Shown: positions 33,800-46,824 of the stretch, one piece after another | How positions within the stretch are numbered: the first letter of the stretch is position 1 | Layout: each line of letters opens with the position of its first letter | Source of the DNA: Litsea cubeba | Taxonomy: Eukaryota; Streptophyta; Magnoliopsida; Laurales; Lauraceae | Reading direction: 5' to 3' | Length of the DNA stretch: 64,000 bases | Assembly: GCA_012931725.1 (NCBI GenBank) | Contig: CM022946.1 | Location: forward strand, 54,137,194 to 54,201,193 | The notes under the pieces: generated by a model | What the model was told of the DNA's origin: nothing | Database searches by the model: none | Seen by the model: the letters and a program-made list of their open reading frames with translations, nothing else | Translations under genes and position numbers: made by a program

Positions 33800-35090
33800 C
33801 CTTAATTTTTTGTCGGTAAATAATTAAAATAAAAGTAAAAAAATATTTTACCAACGTTTACATTTTCGTCGGTAAAATAAATCGAAACAGTAAAATAAAA
33901 AATGAAAACACATTTACCGACGTTTTCTTTCGTTGGAAAATAATTAAGATAAAAAGAAATAATATTGTACCGACGTTTTATTTTTCATCGGTCAAATAAT
34001 CGACAAAAGTAAAATAAAGAATGGAAAAATCATTTACCGACGTTTTTTTTCATCGGTAAATAATTAAAATAAAATACAATAATATTTTACCGACATTTTA
34101 CTTTTCATCGGTAAAATAATAGACAAAAGTAAAATAAAAATGGACAAGGAATTTACTGACGTTTTTTTTCGACGGTAAATAATTAAAATAAAAACAATAA
34201 ATATGTTACCGACGTTTTATTTTTCGTCGGTAAAATAATCGACAACAGTAAAATAAAAAATAGAGAAAACATTTACCGACATTTTTTTTTCGTCGGTAAA
34301 TAATTTAAATAAAAAATCAATAATATTTTACCGACGTTTTATTTTTCGTCGGTAAAATAATAGACAAAAGTAAAATAAAAATGGAAAAAGTATTTACCGA
34401 CGTTTTATTTTCGTCGGTAAATAATTAAAATAAAATAAAAATATTTTACCGACGTTTTATATTTCGTGGGTAAAAAAATCAAAAAAGTAAAATAAAAAAT
34501 GGAAAAAAACATTTACCCACGTTTTTTTTTGCGTCGGTAAATAATTAAAATAAAAATAGAAAATATTTTACCGACGTTTTATATTTCGTGGGTAAAAAAA
34601 TCGAAAAAAGTAAAATAAAAAATGAAAAAATATTTACCCACGTTTTCTTTTCGTCGGTAAATAATGAAAATAAAAAATAAATAATATTCTACCGACGTTT
34701 TATATTTCGTCGGCAAAATAATAGACAAAACTAAAATAAAAAATGAAAAAATATTTACCGACGAAACCAAACGTCGGTAAAATAATTAAAATAAAAAGAA
34801 TTAATATTTTACCGACGTTTTAATTTTCGTCGGTAAATAGATAATTTTTTTAGATTAAGAATATTTTTGAATAAACTTTTGCCGACGAATTCATCAAAAA
34901 CGTCGGTAAAATTGTAACTTTTTACCGACGTTTAATTAAAAAACGTCGGTAAAAGTACATTTTTACCGACGAAATTTTAAACGTCGGTAAAAAGATAATT
35001 TTAGCAACGAAATTTAAAAAACGTCGATAAATGCATAACTTTTGCCGACGAAATTAGAAAACGTGGCTAAAAAAACGTGGCTAAAAGTGC
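33800..35090. repeat. Right subterminal repeat array of the CACTA element
   Basis: About twenty inverted pairs of taccgacgtttta and cgtcggtaaa, organised in a period of roughly 120 bp with alternating aataattaaaataaaa and gacaaaagtaaaataaaaaatg linkers. The final few hundred bases hold shorter, denser pairs up to the terminus. Confidence 0.85.
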
Positions 35091-35104
35091 AAGTTGTTGT
35101 AGTG

Positions 35105-37120
35105 ATAGTTATTTGAGTCAAACTAACTCATTTGGATATCAAGTTTAGTTGGGAAAGGGTCCAGAGGGGATGGGTTATCTTGGATGTTTTGAGTCTCTGA
35201 ATCTCACTAGAAACAATGAAATAGTTCTTGTGCTGCTGGAGGGGAAGTTCTTGCTGAACATGACCCTGATTTAAATACAAGTTGTGGACATTATAGTAGG
35301 GTGTGTAAATGGTGTTTAGTGTGGTGCTCATGAGATATATACTCATGGAGCAACTGAATATGGTTTGAATCGTTCTACATGGCCTAAAAATCATGGCCTG
35401 AAAAGGAGATCCCAGGGTCCAGGTGGGTTCAGGCCTCTTTTCAGGCCATGATTTTCAGGCCATTTAGACTTTTTGATATGGTTTTGGTTGGACGAGGGTT
35501 GTCCCTCTTCCATTCTTTTTAGTAAATGGGCTAAAAGCATGAACCCGACACAACTCTAACTTAACCCAAAATTGGGTTATTGCGCCCAAGCCTAACCCAG
35601 GTTGAACTGTGAACCGCAGCACAAATTTACTATAGGTCCAAGGTCGGCCTAACTCAATCCAGATTTTACTTGATTCAAAGATGCATAAAATTCTCTTTTA
35701 TAGTTTGTTATCTCAAGAGGATTAGGATAATATCAAAATTCAAATTGATAAATCCTATCTAAGATTAACAATGTCACAAGAAAGATTAAATGGATTCGCC
35801 GTACTATCAATAAAAAAAATATATGACAGCAAAACTTGAATATAAAAATTTAATTAGGAATCTCGCATCACAAAAAGCGAGAAAATAGATTTTAAATAAA
35901 TATTTATAATAATATTAAAAAAAACTCATTTAAAATTATCGCTTTAGACCTCAAATTGTCTCGAGCCGGCTCCGCCAACAAATACCTATCCCAGACATCG
36001 TCTGCATTAGTTACTGTGTGCAAAATGTCATCTTAGAGAAGAATTTTATACCTGATTAATTTATTGAAGATCACAACTTATATTTTAGTGAAATCTGGAC
36101 CCCAACCTAGTAAACAGTTCCATTTTCGCAGCCAGCTGTGGATTTCTCTAGCTGCGAATTTTGCAATGGGGGTGGGGCCCTCTCACCCCCTGAGAGGAAA
36201 ATTGTTGATTAAAAATCTTAGAGAGTTGATGGATGGTTTCAAGCATCATTATCTCATGCCTTTAACTTGATGATCGAAACTCAAGACTGTTTACTGGCCA
36301 TTCATTCTATGGATTTAACTTAGAAGAATAACCACATTCAGTCCATCTAATTTTTTTTATACATGATTAATCAAGGACTATTCTTATATATATTTGTTGG
36401 TTAGGTGAGCCCTTGATCGCAAACCTCTTTAAAAAAAATAAAAAAAAAATTTATCATAATCACAATGTTGCAATGGTGAAAGTCGCCAATATTACCATTG
36501 GTCAATGCAACATTGGCGCTACCATTATAGGTAGGGCCACAGGCCAAATATGAAATGACCGTTTTTTTGTTGTTGGAAACATAGTTGATTTATTCAAGAA
36601 AGATGATGATCGATATGCTACTTCATCCGTAATAGATAGACAATTACAATTTTAACAACCTAGGGAGAGCATGAAATGACCTTAGATTTGTAAGTTTAAA
36701 CCCGCCATCTCTCTCTCACTCTATAATATTTTTTGTATTTTATTTACTTCTTTTAAACATGATTAAACATGTATTTTAATCATTTGCATTAGATTAATCA
36801 TATGGTCAGATGAAAAGGCTCTATAAAGTGCTCAATAATCTATTATGTGCATTCGATTAACTCGCAATGCGCTCTTTTTTTTCTCCAACGCGAGAAGAGG
36901 CGTGGCCCTGACCTGTAGGACAGCAGATCAAGATCCCATAAAAGAAAGTAATAGCTGCTGTAATGTGGACATTTTAATGAAAAGGAGTACGCTGAGAGTG
37001 AAACAAAAAGGGAGAAAAAAAAAGAGGAAAAAGAAAGAAAGCAAGCTATCAATCTGCTTTAGGCTTTCTATTCCTTAAAATAACGTTCTAAAAAACACAA
37101 ATAATTCTAGATTTAAAAAT
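35105..37120. other. Spacer with one hairpin
   Basis: No coding region recognised. At 35379-35406 and 35435-35463, nearly perfect inverted 28-bp arms (atggcctaaaaatcatggcc.. / ..ggccatgattttcaggccat) surround a loop of about 28 bases. The remainder is AT-rich unique sequence. Confidence 0.45.
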
Positions 37121-37730
37121 AGAAGATTTTACGGAAAAAAACTCCGGAATTTAGACATTTCTCGTGAAGGGTCCCCATAGATTGTAGAGCACAGACGAGG
37201 TCCGTCAGGATTTCTTCCATTTTTTTTTTTTTTTTTTAATGATGAAGGGTGCGTGATAGGAGCAACGCTAGCGTTACTCTACGCGATTTTTTAAGAACAT
37301 AGAACTCCCTTTGTTTCTTCTTCCTCTTATTTTTTTCCTTCTCTTCTCCCACCTATTTCTCTATCTCCCCCACTCCATTTTCTCACAATCATCTTGGAAA
37401 AATAGTATCACATGCTTCATAAAAAGATTACTACTGACCGACATATAGTTTCTTTCTTTCTTCTTTTCATATTCTCAATATTTATCTTGAAAAGTGAAAG
37501 AGACGGGGAAGAAGAAAAATGACGGACATAACATGGAAGAATGGTTCCAATAAGAATCTTATCTCGTACATTATTATGTAGAGCTTACCTTCAACCCACG
37601 AACCCATCCATGAGAAAACGAGAGAGAGAAAGGCTGCTCGGCACGGAAAACCTCTATTCGCAGCTTTTTTGCCCATATGAATAGTGCAAAACCTGTACTC
37701 TTAGCTTTTTCCCTGATATGAATAGTGGAA
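37121..37730. mobile_element. TIR-type element family B, copy 2, left part
   Basis: The left terminus agaagattttacggaaaaaaactcc and following sequence match family B copy 1 (13703-14628) in the reverse orientation, including the aatgatgaagggtgcg..gcgttactctacgcg block. The element is split at 37730 by copia element 2 and resumes at 54943. Confidence 0.75.
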
Positions 37731-38162
37731 TGTTAGATCATTTATAGGGGTGGCCCACATGGCCACAACTCCTTATTATAAGAAACGGTTCTCTCCCTCT
37801 AATATTCCATTTATGGTCAATCAGAGGTATTTACATGTTTTCATTAAATGCTAACTAAAGGGACAATTAAAGATTATTTCTCTTCTTGATGGAAGGAGAG
37901 AATCAGGGCCTATAAAAGGCAACCCGGGTAACTCTCTTGACTACCGTAGTTTTCTCTGCAACCATCACTTACCGGAGAAGAAAAGACAAAGCACAAGAGA
38001 GTTGTGATTCCCCATTGAAGACCAACCTTCTGTTGGATCAGACTTTCAAGATGACACAGTCAAGTACCATCTTACTTTTCTATTGGTTTAGATTAAATGT
38101 TTATAGTATTATTGGATTGATTCCAGAGAGGGTTTAAAAACCCAAAGATTTATTTTCTAACA
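37731..38162 (+). repeat. 5' LTR of copia element 2
   Basis: 432 bp, TGTTAGATCATTTATAGG .. TATTTTCTAACA. A TATA box (tataaaa, 37911-37917) lies mid-LTR. Confidence 0.95.
37911..37917 (+). promoter_or_regulatory. LTR TATA box, copia element 2
   Basis: tataaaa preceded by G/C-rich sequence, conserved in the 3' LTR; expected polymerase II promoter of the element. Confidence 0.6.
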
Positions 38163-38164
38163 TT

Positions 38165-38176
38165 TGGTATCAGAGC
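38165..38176 (+). other. Primer-binding site, copia element 2
   Basis: TGGTATCAGAGC, complementary to the 3' end of initiator tRNA-Met, two bases after the 5' LTR. Confidence 0.9.
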
Positions 38177-40036
38177 CTTTGGTTTCAATCCAATGATTTA
38201 TTATTGTTTTATCGGGGCTTACTGGATTCGTCCGGAATAAAAAAACTCAAATACCCAGAGGAAAGAAAATTTTGGATATTTGATAAATGGTATCCAATCT
38301 ATTGGATAATGATAGCCTCAGAAATGAGGATTATAGTGCCCAACCCAATCTGGAAGAGATGGGTAGAAAAGATTTATTATCTGTCATTTAAATTATTTTT
38401 TATTTAAGAATTACAACAGAAGTTTTCATCTCATGTTTGGTTACTGTTATTATTTTTGGGCATGCCAGTAGCATGATAATCATAGCATGAGAAAAGTTAC
38501 TGAGATGAAATAATTGAGTGGCTGGGCCAGGCCAGCAGGTCGGGTCAACCTGACCTTACTGGCCCGGCCTGGCTGCCCAAGCTGGATTGTTTATGGGCTG
38601 GGTCAGGTTCTGGTTTGGGCCAGTTGTGGTTTGGCCTAACCCGTTAAGGGCCCACTAAGCCCATTTCAGTTTTGGAGAAAATTTTTCAGTTGAACCCACT
38701 TATTAGACGGTACATATTTATACAGTCAATAGACCAAAATAAGCTTTAAAAGTGACCCAAATCAAAGTTTAGAATTTGACCCTGAACTATGAAATTGTAT
38801 ATTAATAGTATGATTGATGTTTTTGATTATTCAAATGATATTTTTTACCATCAAATCATTCTATCAGACATTAATAGGGTCTAATTGAATTCTGAAATTT
38901 TTTATTGGGCATTGATTGGTCAAGATCGAATTAGATTGATCATTAGAGTTTGATTCTAATTATTCTTATATTTTGTTTATTCAATCCAATCATAGCCGTT
39001 AAATTAATAGTATTGGCCATGAAAAACATTCTGAATTCATTGATCAATTTCAGAATTGAACAAATTGGTCAATAATAAACGGTCCAGATCTTATTTTGAT
39101 CATAAAAGACACATCTGAACATGGATCGACGATCCGTTTTCTTCTGTGTATTGATGGCATTGAGATCTATCACTTGGACAGATCTGATGGACTGATTAAT
39201 CACTCTATAAATTAGAGCATATTTTTTTTAACATTATGTTTAAATTTTTTTTTATACTTCCGCTGCAAATTTTACTTATTTAGCAAAAATCAAAGTTCTA
39301 TTTTATTGTTAATATTAAGATATGCTCACTATGGTTTAATATTTAGAGTTACTTATTTCTTGGATTGGATAGATGTATGATTATGATGAATCAATTAAAG
39401 ATATTAGGCATTGATCAATGATCAATTAATTATAATTTTGACCATTGATCTATGAAATGGTGCCTAATCAACTTAAATGTGATATAATAAAGTTATTCGG
39501 AAATTATAAAATGGTGCATATGAACCAATATTTTGATTGATTGGTTCATCACACTTAATGACCGAATGAACTAACTTCATCACTTAATTGTTGTTATCAA
39601 TTTAAAGAATTTAACAATTTCTTAACATGGTAGCCGCCAAAGCGACCCAATTATAGATAATTGTTTAATTTTCTAAATTGAGTTAAGGATATGACAACAC
39701 TTAAAACTTCAATTTTATTTAGGAAATGGTTCAATCAAGCCCAAAGGTACGATTGTCCATAATTTAAAATTGGAATATGACATGGTTAATAAATGTATTT
39801 TGCTTGTATTTGATTTATACCCAAAGGAATATATTCAATACAATCACATCACATATTATAAACATGGTCATATTAATCAAAGAAAAAGTAATATATTTAC
39901 ATATTATTTTTCCAACCCAAAGGTGGTTTTCCAATGATGTACATATCACTTTTAAATTTCAGTATATTGCGTAGAAAAATTCAAAGCATCACATAACTTA
40001 TTGTTATTTATTTATTTGTCTTCAGTTACAAATTCC
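38177..40036 (+). other. Untranslated leader of copia element 2
   Basis: About 1.9 kb between primer site and gag ATG. It is AT-rich apart from a G/C-rich segment near 38515-38660; no coding domain. Confidence 0.6.
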
Positions 40037-40890
40037 ATGGCATCACTTTCGACTTTAGGGAATATACCCATGCTAGATGGATCAAACTTTATTGAATGGC
40101 TGGACATGTTATTGTTAGCTATTACTTACTTGGACCTTGATATGGCTTTGGATGAGCCTAAGCCAACAATGCCCACGGATGCGAGCTCAGTTGATGAAAT
40201 GGCTACCTATAATAAATGGATTAAGGCTAATAAGGTTGTGATAAGAATTATTACAAACTCAATTTCGAGGACCATTAGAGGTTCCATGGAAGCGAAAGAA
40301 AATGCAAAGGACTTACTAGAAGCTATAAAAGTTCAGTTTAAAATAACTGATAAAGCTCTAGGTGCATCCTTGATTAGCCGTCTTACAAGCATAAAATATA
40401 ATGGAACATTGGGAGTAAGAGCACATATTTACAATGACAAATATCGCTTCTAAATTAAAGGAAGTTGATATGACCGTGCCTGAAAAATATTTGGTGCAAT
40501 TCATTTTCAATTCTCTTCCTCCCGAGTTTGGCCCATTTAAAGTAGCTTACAACCAGAGTTCAACTCCGTGGTCATTGAATGAGTTGATCGCAAAAGCTGA
40601 TCAAGAAGAAAGGAGGCTTAAGGCTGAGGGACAACTAATTGTTAATTTTGTCTCTCATAACAAGTCCAAAGGAAAAGGAAAAGGCAAAAAGAAAGCCAAT
40701 GTTCAGGATGCAAAGCCCAACAAGAAAGAGAAAGGTGCACAAAAGAAATGTTTTTTCTGTGGAAAGACTGGACATTTTAAGAAAGATTGCCTAAAGCGTA
40801 AAGGATGGTTTGAAAAGAGAGGTACAAATCTATCTTTTGTATGTCAAGAAACCAACTTAGCTAATATCCCATCAAATTCTTGGTGGGTCG
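40037..40890 (+). pseudogene. copia element 2 gag, 5' part, frameshifted and interrupted
   Basis: ATG at 40037 (MASLSTLGNIPMLDG..) begins a gag of the UBN2 type. The frame shifts near 40426-40434 (VRAHI.. to MTNIASKLKEVDM..), then continues with RLKAEGQL and the zinc knuckle CFFCGKTGHFKKDC. At 40890 it stops after SWWV because element 3 lies there. The last 365 bp (40526-40890) are duplicated at 50512-50876 on the far side of element 3. Confidence 0.9.
40526..40890 (+). repeat. 365-bp target duplication, left copy
   Basis: This segment of element 2 gag is repeated at 50512-50876. I count two mismatches (an a/g in aacaa/ggaaag and a g/a in aagaaag/aattgcc). It borders the truncated outer end of the left LTR of element 3, with GA microhomology at the junction. 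Confidence 0.9.
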
Positions 40891-42873
40891 AAACTTCTCA
40901 TAAAGAGACTACTATGGCTGATGCAAAGCATGACAGATTTTAAAATATCTGATTTCTGCACTATGCAGCGGAAATCAGCCATAAAGAATCGCATAGAAAC
41001 TCCATTAAATCATGACCAACATGTGTCTAATTAATAGGGATGATAGAAGACTATTACCTCGAAGATTTGTAGACTTCAAATCTCTGAAAAAATAGATCCA
41101 AAGGCGCGAACTCAGACTTGCAATTTGCAAACAAGTTGCTGGAATTTTCTTGCACTAGTATTGCCTTTGATCTTCTCCTCTATCTCACTTCCAAATCTGA
41201 TTGGCTGAGATGGTGGGATCTTAATCTAGGAAACAAGAACTATTTTTCTCATGAAAAATCTCAGACCTACAACTTTCTTCAAGGGAGAAGAAAGGAACTA
41301 GAGGGCTGGACGTGTGGGAGTGATTCTTGCTTACAAACATGGTGGACGTCCAAGGGTGCTTTGTTTCTTTTATAGAAACTTTTGTGGAAACCTTTCCCAA
41401 TTAGTTATCTCTCCTTATTCTAATTTATGTCCAAAAAGGAAAGACTTATTTCCTTTAAGAAACACTCCAATTAGAAAAGGAAACCAAAAGGAACTTTCCA
41501 TACAATTAGTAATACTAGTTGCAGAACACTTACTAATTTTAAGTTCCTAATCCAAAAAGGAAACTAACTCATAGGAATACTAATCCAAATAGGAGTCCAA
41601 CTTTCCAAATAGAGTCCTACTCAAAATTGGAAACCTTACCCATGGAAATCCTATTATGGACGTCCCACATATCAATGCACACCATGGCTCACATACAATT
41701 TATCTAGAGTTAAATTCATGTATGCCATCAAAGGCCTATTTGAATTTAGACTCAAAATTATTTTTCACTAAAATAATTCATCCTTATGTTATCTAAACAT
41801 CTTAGGAAACCATGCCAATCTTGGTAAGTGACTAGAGAAGGGACCAAAAGACATATTTGCCATTGGCTCCCAAAATGACCAAAATATCCATGCTAAACCC
41901 ATAGCAACATAAAGACCATTTTAACCTTAACTCATTCCACTAAAGAGTTATGGTTGAACTCCAAGGACAAATATATATTATAATAAGCTCGTCATAAGAT
42001 GACGGTTGTCTTCGACCTACTAAGTGTAATGACCTGAATGCCCCTCTATGTAACATCCATAATCGAGTCAGGTTATCATATGTACTATCAACCTTCCCGA
42101 TTACATCTAAACCTTAGAACTTCATATCCTTAAACATAATCATCATTCGAATATCATTCTCTTGATCCAGGGAGCGACCCACAAGTTCAATATCCATATG
42201 GAACATCCATATACTAAGATCTTAGATTTTGATGATTAATCGGATAATTCTAAGGGGACGATTATTCCATCATCAGATGGCATAGATTCTATATTGCATC
42301 TGCAAGTCCCAACTGATCAAGTCCGAGTACCCAAAACACAGAGCTGTTGACCCATGAATAGAATCTCACCCATAGTGAATTAAAGCACAAGAACTTGACT
42401 TCGTCAGTTCATCCACAAATGCTCAAGATTAAGAGCACCGGTTACTTAGTAGCATGAGGTGACTTGATCTCTTTTCTGTGATAGTACTATTTTAGAGATC
42501 ACACCTACAACGGTCCTGTTCAATGCATGACACATGCACTAATGAGATAGATCCGGGAAAGCCCTCCCGTGACTTAGGTATGTCACCCTATATAGGAGAG
42601 TATCTCATTATAACTTCTACCAAGATGAAGTGCCCAGCTCCATCTTTCAGTTATGAACAAATATGATGTTTCCAGTTGTCCATGAATTAGACCTATCTGT
42701 ATGTAGACACTACACACCTAATTCATTTACTAGAAACAATGGGCCTTACACAACCATACATATATACATGTTTAAGCATAAAAGAGTCTCTTCGTTAAAT
42801 AACCAGTTAAATATCCAGTAACAAAAGATGAGAATGCAGCTAGTGGGCTTTAGGGCATACACCAATCCCAACA
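40891..42873 (-). repeat. 3' LTR of copia element 3, missing its last 25 bp
   Basis: Starts TGTTGGGATTGGTG at 42873 on the minus strand and matches 48529-50511 over its full 1983 bp. The segment corresponding to 48504-48528 (ending the LTR at the CA) is absent at the junction with element 2. Confidence 0.92.
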
Positions 42874-42888
42874 AACTCCCACTTGCAC
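42874..42888 (-). other. Polypurine tract, copia element 3
   Basis: The minus strand reads gtgcaagtgggagtt directly before the TGTTGGG start of the 3' LTR, the plus-strand priming site of reverse transcription. Confidence 0.8.
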
Positions 42889-42894
42889 TAAAGA

Positions 42895-45800
42895 TCACTG
42901 CTTCCTAAACCTAACACCCATAGACTCAACATGAGAAGTGAAGACTTTCTCAGTAAGAGTCTTAGTGAATGGGTCAGCTAAGTTATTTGCTGAAGCAATA
43001 TGTTCCACCACTATCTCTCCATCCTGAATGAATTCCCGGATCAAGTGGTACTTTCTCTGAATGTGCTTGCCTTTCTTGTGATTCCTGGGCTCTTTGCACT
43101 GTGCTACAGCACCAGTGTTATCGCAGTACATGACAATCGGTTTATGCACTGCAGGAACAACTCCTAATTCCAACAGGAATTTTCTGAGCCATACCGCTTC
43201 CTTCGCAGCTTCCGATGCCGCCACATACTCTGCTTCCATGGTAGAATCAGCTATTCAGGATTGCTTGACACTTCTCCATGATATAGCCCCTCCTGACAAA
43301 GTAAAGACGTACCCTGAGGTAGACTTTCTGGCGTCACTATCAGATTGGAAATCAGAGTCTGTATACGCCAATGGCGTTAGATCATCTGCTCGAAAGGTTA
43401 GCATATAATCTTTCGTTCTCCGAAGATACTTGAATATATGCTTAACTGCTGTCCAATGCATAGGTCCAGGGTTTGACTGATATCTGCTAACCATGCCAAC
43501 GGCAAAGCAAATATCTGGTCTAGTACATAACATAGCATACATGAGGCTTCCAACAGCGGATGCATATGGAACTCTCCTCATGGTCTCTATCTCTTCAGAT
43601 GTCTTTGGACATTGATCTCGGGATAGTGGTACTCCATGTCTAGAAGGTAGGAGGCCCTTCTTGGAGTCATGCATGTTAAACTTGACCAATATCTTCTCAA
43701 TATAAGAAGATTGGGATAGGGCTAACATCTTATTCTTGCGATCACGCAAAAGCTTGATCCCTAAGATATAGCTGGCCTCACCCAAATCCTTCATCTGAAA
43801 TTGAGAGGATAACCAAACCTTTGTGGATGACAATAAACCTACATCATTTCCTATGAGTAATATGTCATCTACATATAGAACCAAAAATGCAACTGCTTTC
43901 CCATTTCCTTTCTTATACACACATGGTTCATCAATGTTTTGATCAAAGCCAAAGGATTTGACTGCCTGATTAAACTTGATGTTCCATGCTCTAGATGCTT
44001 GCTTGAGTCCATAGATGGACTTCTTAAGTTTACAAACCATGTTATCTTGGCCACTAGCAATGAAGCCCTCTGGTTGCATCATATAGATGCATTCGTCAAG
44101 ACTTCCATTAAGAAAAGCTGTCTTGACATCCATCTGCCATATCTCGTAGTCATAATGACATGCGATGGCTAAGAGAATCCTTATGGACTTAAGCATAGCC
44201 ACTGGTGAAAAGGTTTCCTCATAATCGATACCTTCTTTCTGAGTATATCCTTTCGCCACCAGTCTTGCTTTGAAGGTTTCAACCTTCCCATCCACTCCTC
44301 TCTTTCTCTTGTAGATCCACTTGCACCCTATGGGTTTGATCCCTTCAGGTGCATCTACAAGTTCCCAGACTTGATTGGAATACAAAGAATCCATTTCAGA
44401 TTTCATCGCTTGCTGCCACATGTCAGCATCTATATCCGTTACTGCTTCATCATAACTAGTAGGATCCTCAACCAGATCTCCAGAGTCCGTCTTAAAAGAC
44501 ACTCCTAGATATCTTTCTGGTTGTCTAGAAATTCTCCCACTACGACGAGGCTCCGGAGTGTTCAAAGGAATATCTTGTTCATCTACTGTCTCAGGATCTG
44601 GTACAGATGTTATAGGAGATCCCGGAAGAATCTCCTCAAGGGTTTCTTTACAACTAAGCTCTTGGTGCATCATACAATCATCCTCCAAGTACCTAGCATG
44701 AGTGCTGATGAGCACTTTTTGCTCCTTTGGATGATAAAAGATGCCACCTCTCGTTCCCTTAGGATACCCAATGAAGTAGCACATTCCCGATCTGGGTTCT
44801 AGCTTGGTAGCTTTATCATTCAGTACATAGGCTGGACAACCCCAAATGTGGATATGATTTAAACTAGGTTTTCGACCTGTCCATATTTCTTGTGGTGTCC
44901 TAGGTACTGACTTAGATGGTACCAGATTTAAAATGTATGCTGCTGCTTCTAAGGCATATCCCCAAAAAGATATAGGTAGGGTTGCATGACTCATCATGGA
45001 CCTTACCATATCAAGAAGGGTACGGTTTCTTCTCTCCGCTACACCATTTTGCTGGGGTGTATCCGGTGCAGACAACTGAGACACAATCCCATGTTGTGTG
45101 AGGTACTCCTTGAACTCACCCAGGAGGTACTCGCCACCTCGATCGGATCGAAGGGCTTTGATATGTTTTCCTAGTTGTAGCTCCGCCTCAGCCTTGAATT
45201 GTTTGAACTTATCAAACGCCTCAGACTTGCGTCGCATTAGGTATACATATCCAAACCTAGAGTAATCATCGGTGAAGGTGATGTAATACTCATACCCTCC
45301 TCGAGCCGGTTTGTTCATAGGACCACACACATCAGTGTGAATCAATTATAACAACTCCTTTGACCTAAGTCCCTTTCCAGAGAATGACCGTTTGGTCATC
45401 TTTTCCTTGAGACAAGATTCGCACTGAGGAAAAGGTTCGAAATCTAATGAGCTCAAGGGCCCATCTTCTACCAACCTCTGAATCCGTTTTGGGTTAATGT
45501 GACCCAAACGTAAGTGCCAAAGATATGTGTCATTGATTGAAGATACCTTCCTCTTAAGGGAAGTTGAGCTTTCTTGTTGTACATTATGCAGTGTAGGAGC
45601 AACAGGATATATATAAAATAAGTTGTCATGTATTCTACCGGAACATATAATATTTCCATCTCTACTGATATCAATACCAGAATGGAAAGAAACTGAATAA
45701 TTAAATTCAATTAATCTGGAAACTGAAATTAAATTCTTCCTCATGTCCGGAACATAGAAAACATTATTTAAAACTAATATCCTATTACATGGAAAATGTA

Positions 45801-46824
45801 AGGTAACAACTCCTACTGCAACTGCCCAAACTTTAGCTCCAGTTCCGACTCTAAAGGCAAATTCTCCTTTCTCAATTCTCTGCATTATCTGAAACCCCTG
45901 CAATGAATTGCAGATATGATTAGTGGCTCCTGAGTCTACTATCCATGAGTCAGTAGAATCAACCACTAGACAAGTTTCAATGTAGTATGAAAAAGATGTA
46001 CCTTTCTTAACTGAGGCTAGGAACTTGGGACAATCTTTCTTCCAATGACCTTTCAGGCCACACTTGAAGCATTTCCCTTTGGGCTTTCCATCTGTACCCT
46101 TGTCCTTCTTATTACCAGCATTGTCCTTTTTCTGCCCTTTTCCCTTATTCTGCTTCTTCTTGGACTTCTTCCCTTTCGGGTTCAGTTTAGAGGAAGACTG
46201 GAAAAAATGAGCTTGGGCTTTGGGCTTCATGATAGCCTCTGCCGCCTGGAGTTCTTTCATTAACTCAGGTAGGGTCATGTCCATCTTGCTCATATTGAAA
46301 TTGAGCTTGAACTGATTGAAAGATTCCGGCAGAGTTTCGAGAATCATGTCAGTCTGACTCCCTGCATCAATCTCAGCCCCTAGAATCTCAGCTTCATTGA
46401 AACAATCTATCATCTTGAGCATATGCTCTCTGACAGGTGTTCCCTCAGCCATCCTAGCATTCATGATGGTCCTCATAGCAGCTTGCCTAGCTGGCCTGCT
46501 CTTGTCTGCGAACATCTCAGACAAGGACATCATGATTTCATAGGCTGTGTCCATTTGCTCGTGCTGTGTTTGCAACACGTTGGATATGGAAGCGAGCATG
46601 TAGCATTTAGCCATGCTGTTCGCTTTCTTCCATTTCCTTTCAGCCTCTCGCTGGTCATCAGTAGAATTAGCATCAATATCGGGACAGTTTTCCAGCAAGA
46701 CATACTTGTACTCCTCGGCTGTGAGTACTATGTCAAGATTTCTTTTCCAGTCTACGTAGTTAGGGCCAGTCAGTTTATTCTCACGAAGAATGCACATCAA
46801 CGGACTAAAAGAATCTCTACCCAT
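42895..46824 (-). pseudogene. copia element 3 gag-pol polyprotein with two in-frame stops
   Basis: A single frame of 1310 codons starts at ATG 46822-46824 (MGRDSFSPLMC..). It shows a UBN2-type gag, zinc knuckle CFKCGLKGHWKKDC (about 250-263), protease WIVDSGATNHIC (about 292-303), GAG-pre-integrase WHLRLGHINPKR and integrase (IHTDVCGPM, RSDRGGEY, QQNGVAERRNRT). Reverse transcriptase follows (DVKTAFLNGSLDE, YVDDILLIG near 985), then RNase H (YCDNTGAVAQ, HIQRKYHLIRE). TAA at 45346-45348 interrupts the start of integrase (..KELL stop LIHTD..). TGA at 43255-43257 interrupts RNase H (..VKQS stop IADSTMEAEY..). No frameshift is seen, so the element was intact not long ago. Confidence 0.93.

Larger units (their letters stand above)
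18648..35104. mobile_element. CACTA (En/Spm) transposon, about 16.5 kb, carrying host gene fragments
   Basis: The left terminus CACTACAAGAAAATG at 18648 and the right terminus (minus strand CACTACAACAACTTGC from 35104) share the CACTACAA start. They are flanked by ATA at 18645-18647 and ATA at 35105-35107, the 3-bp duplication expected of this superfamily. Both ends carry long subterminal arrays of accgacg..cgtcggt units. The interior holds a Transposase_24-type gene (minus strand, 24657-27040) and pieces of PPR, CYP90 and AGC-kinase genes. A hAT-like insertion lies at 30867-33576. No TNP2-type DDE transposase is recognisable, so movement would need help from another copy. Confidence 0.9.

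Noticed and set aside
41118..41550. Frames repeated at 41118-41550 and 48756-49188
   Set aside because: They are identical because they lie in the two LTRs of copia element 3, not because of a duplicated gene.
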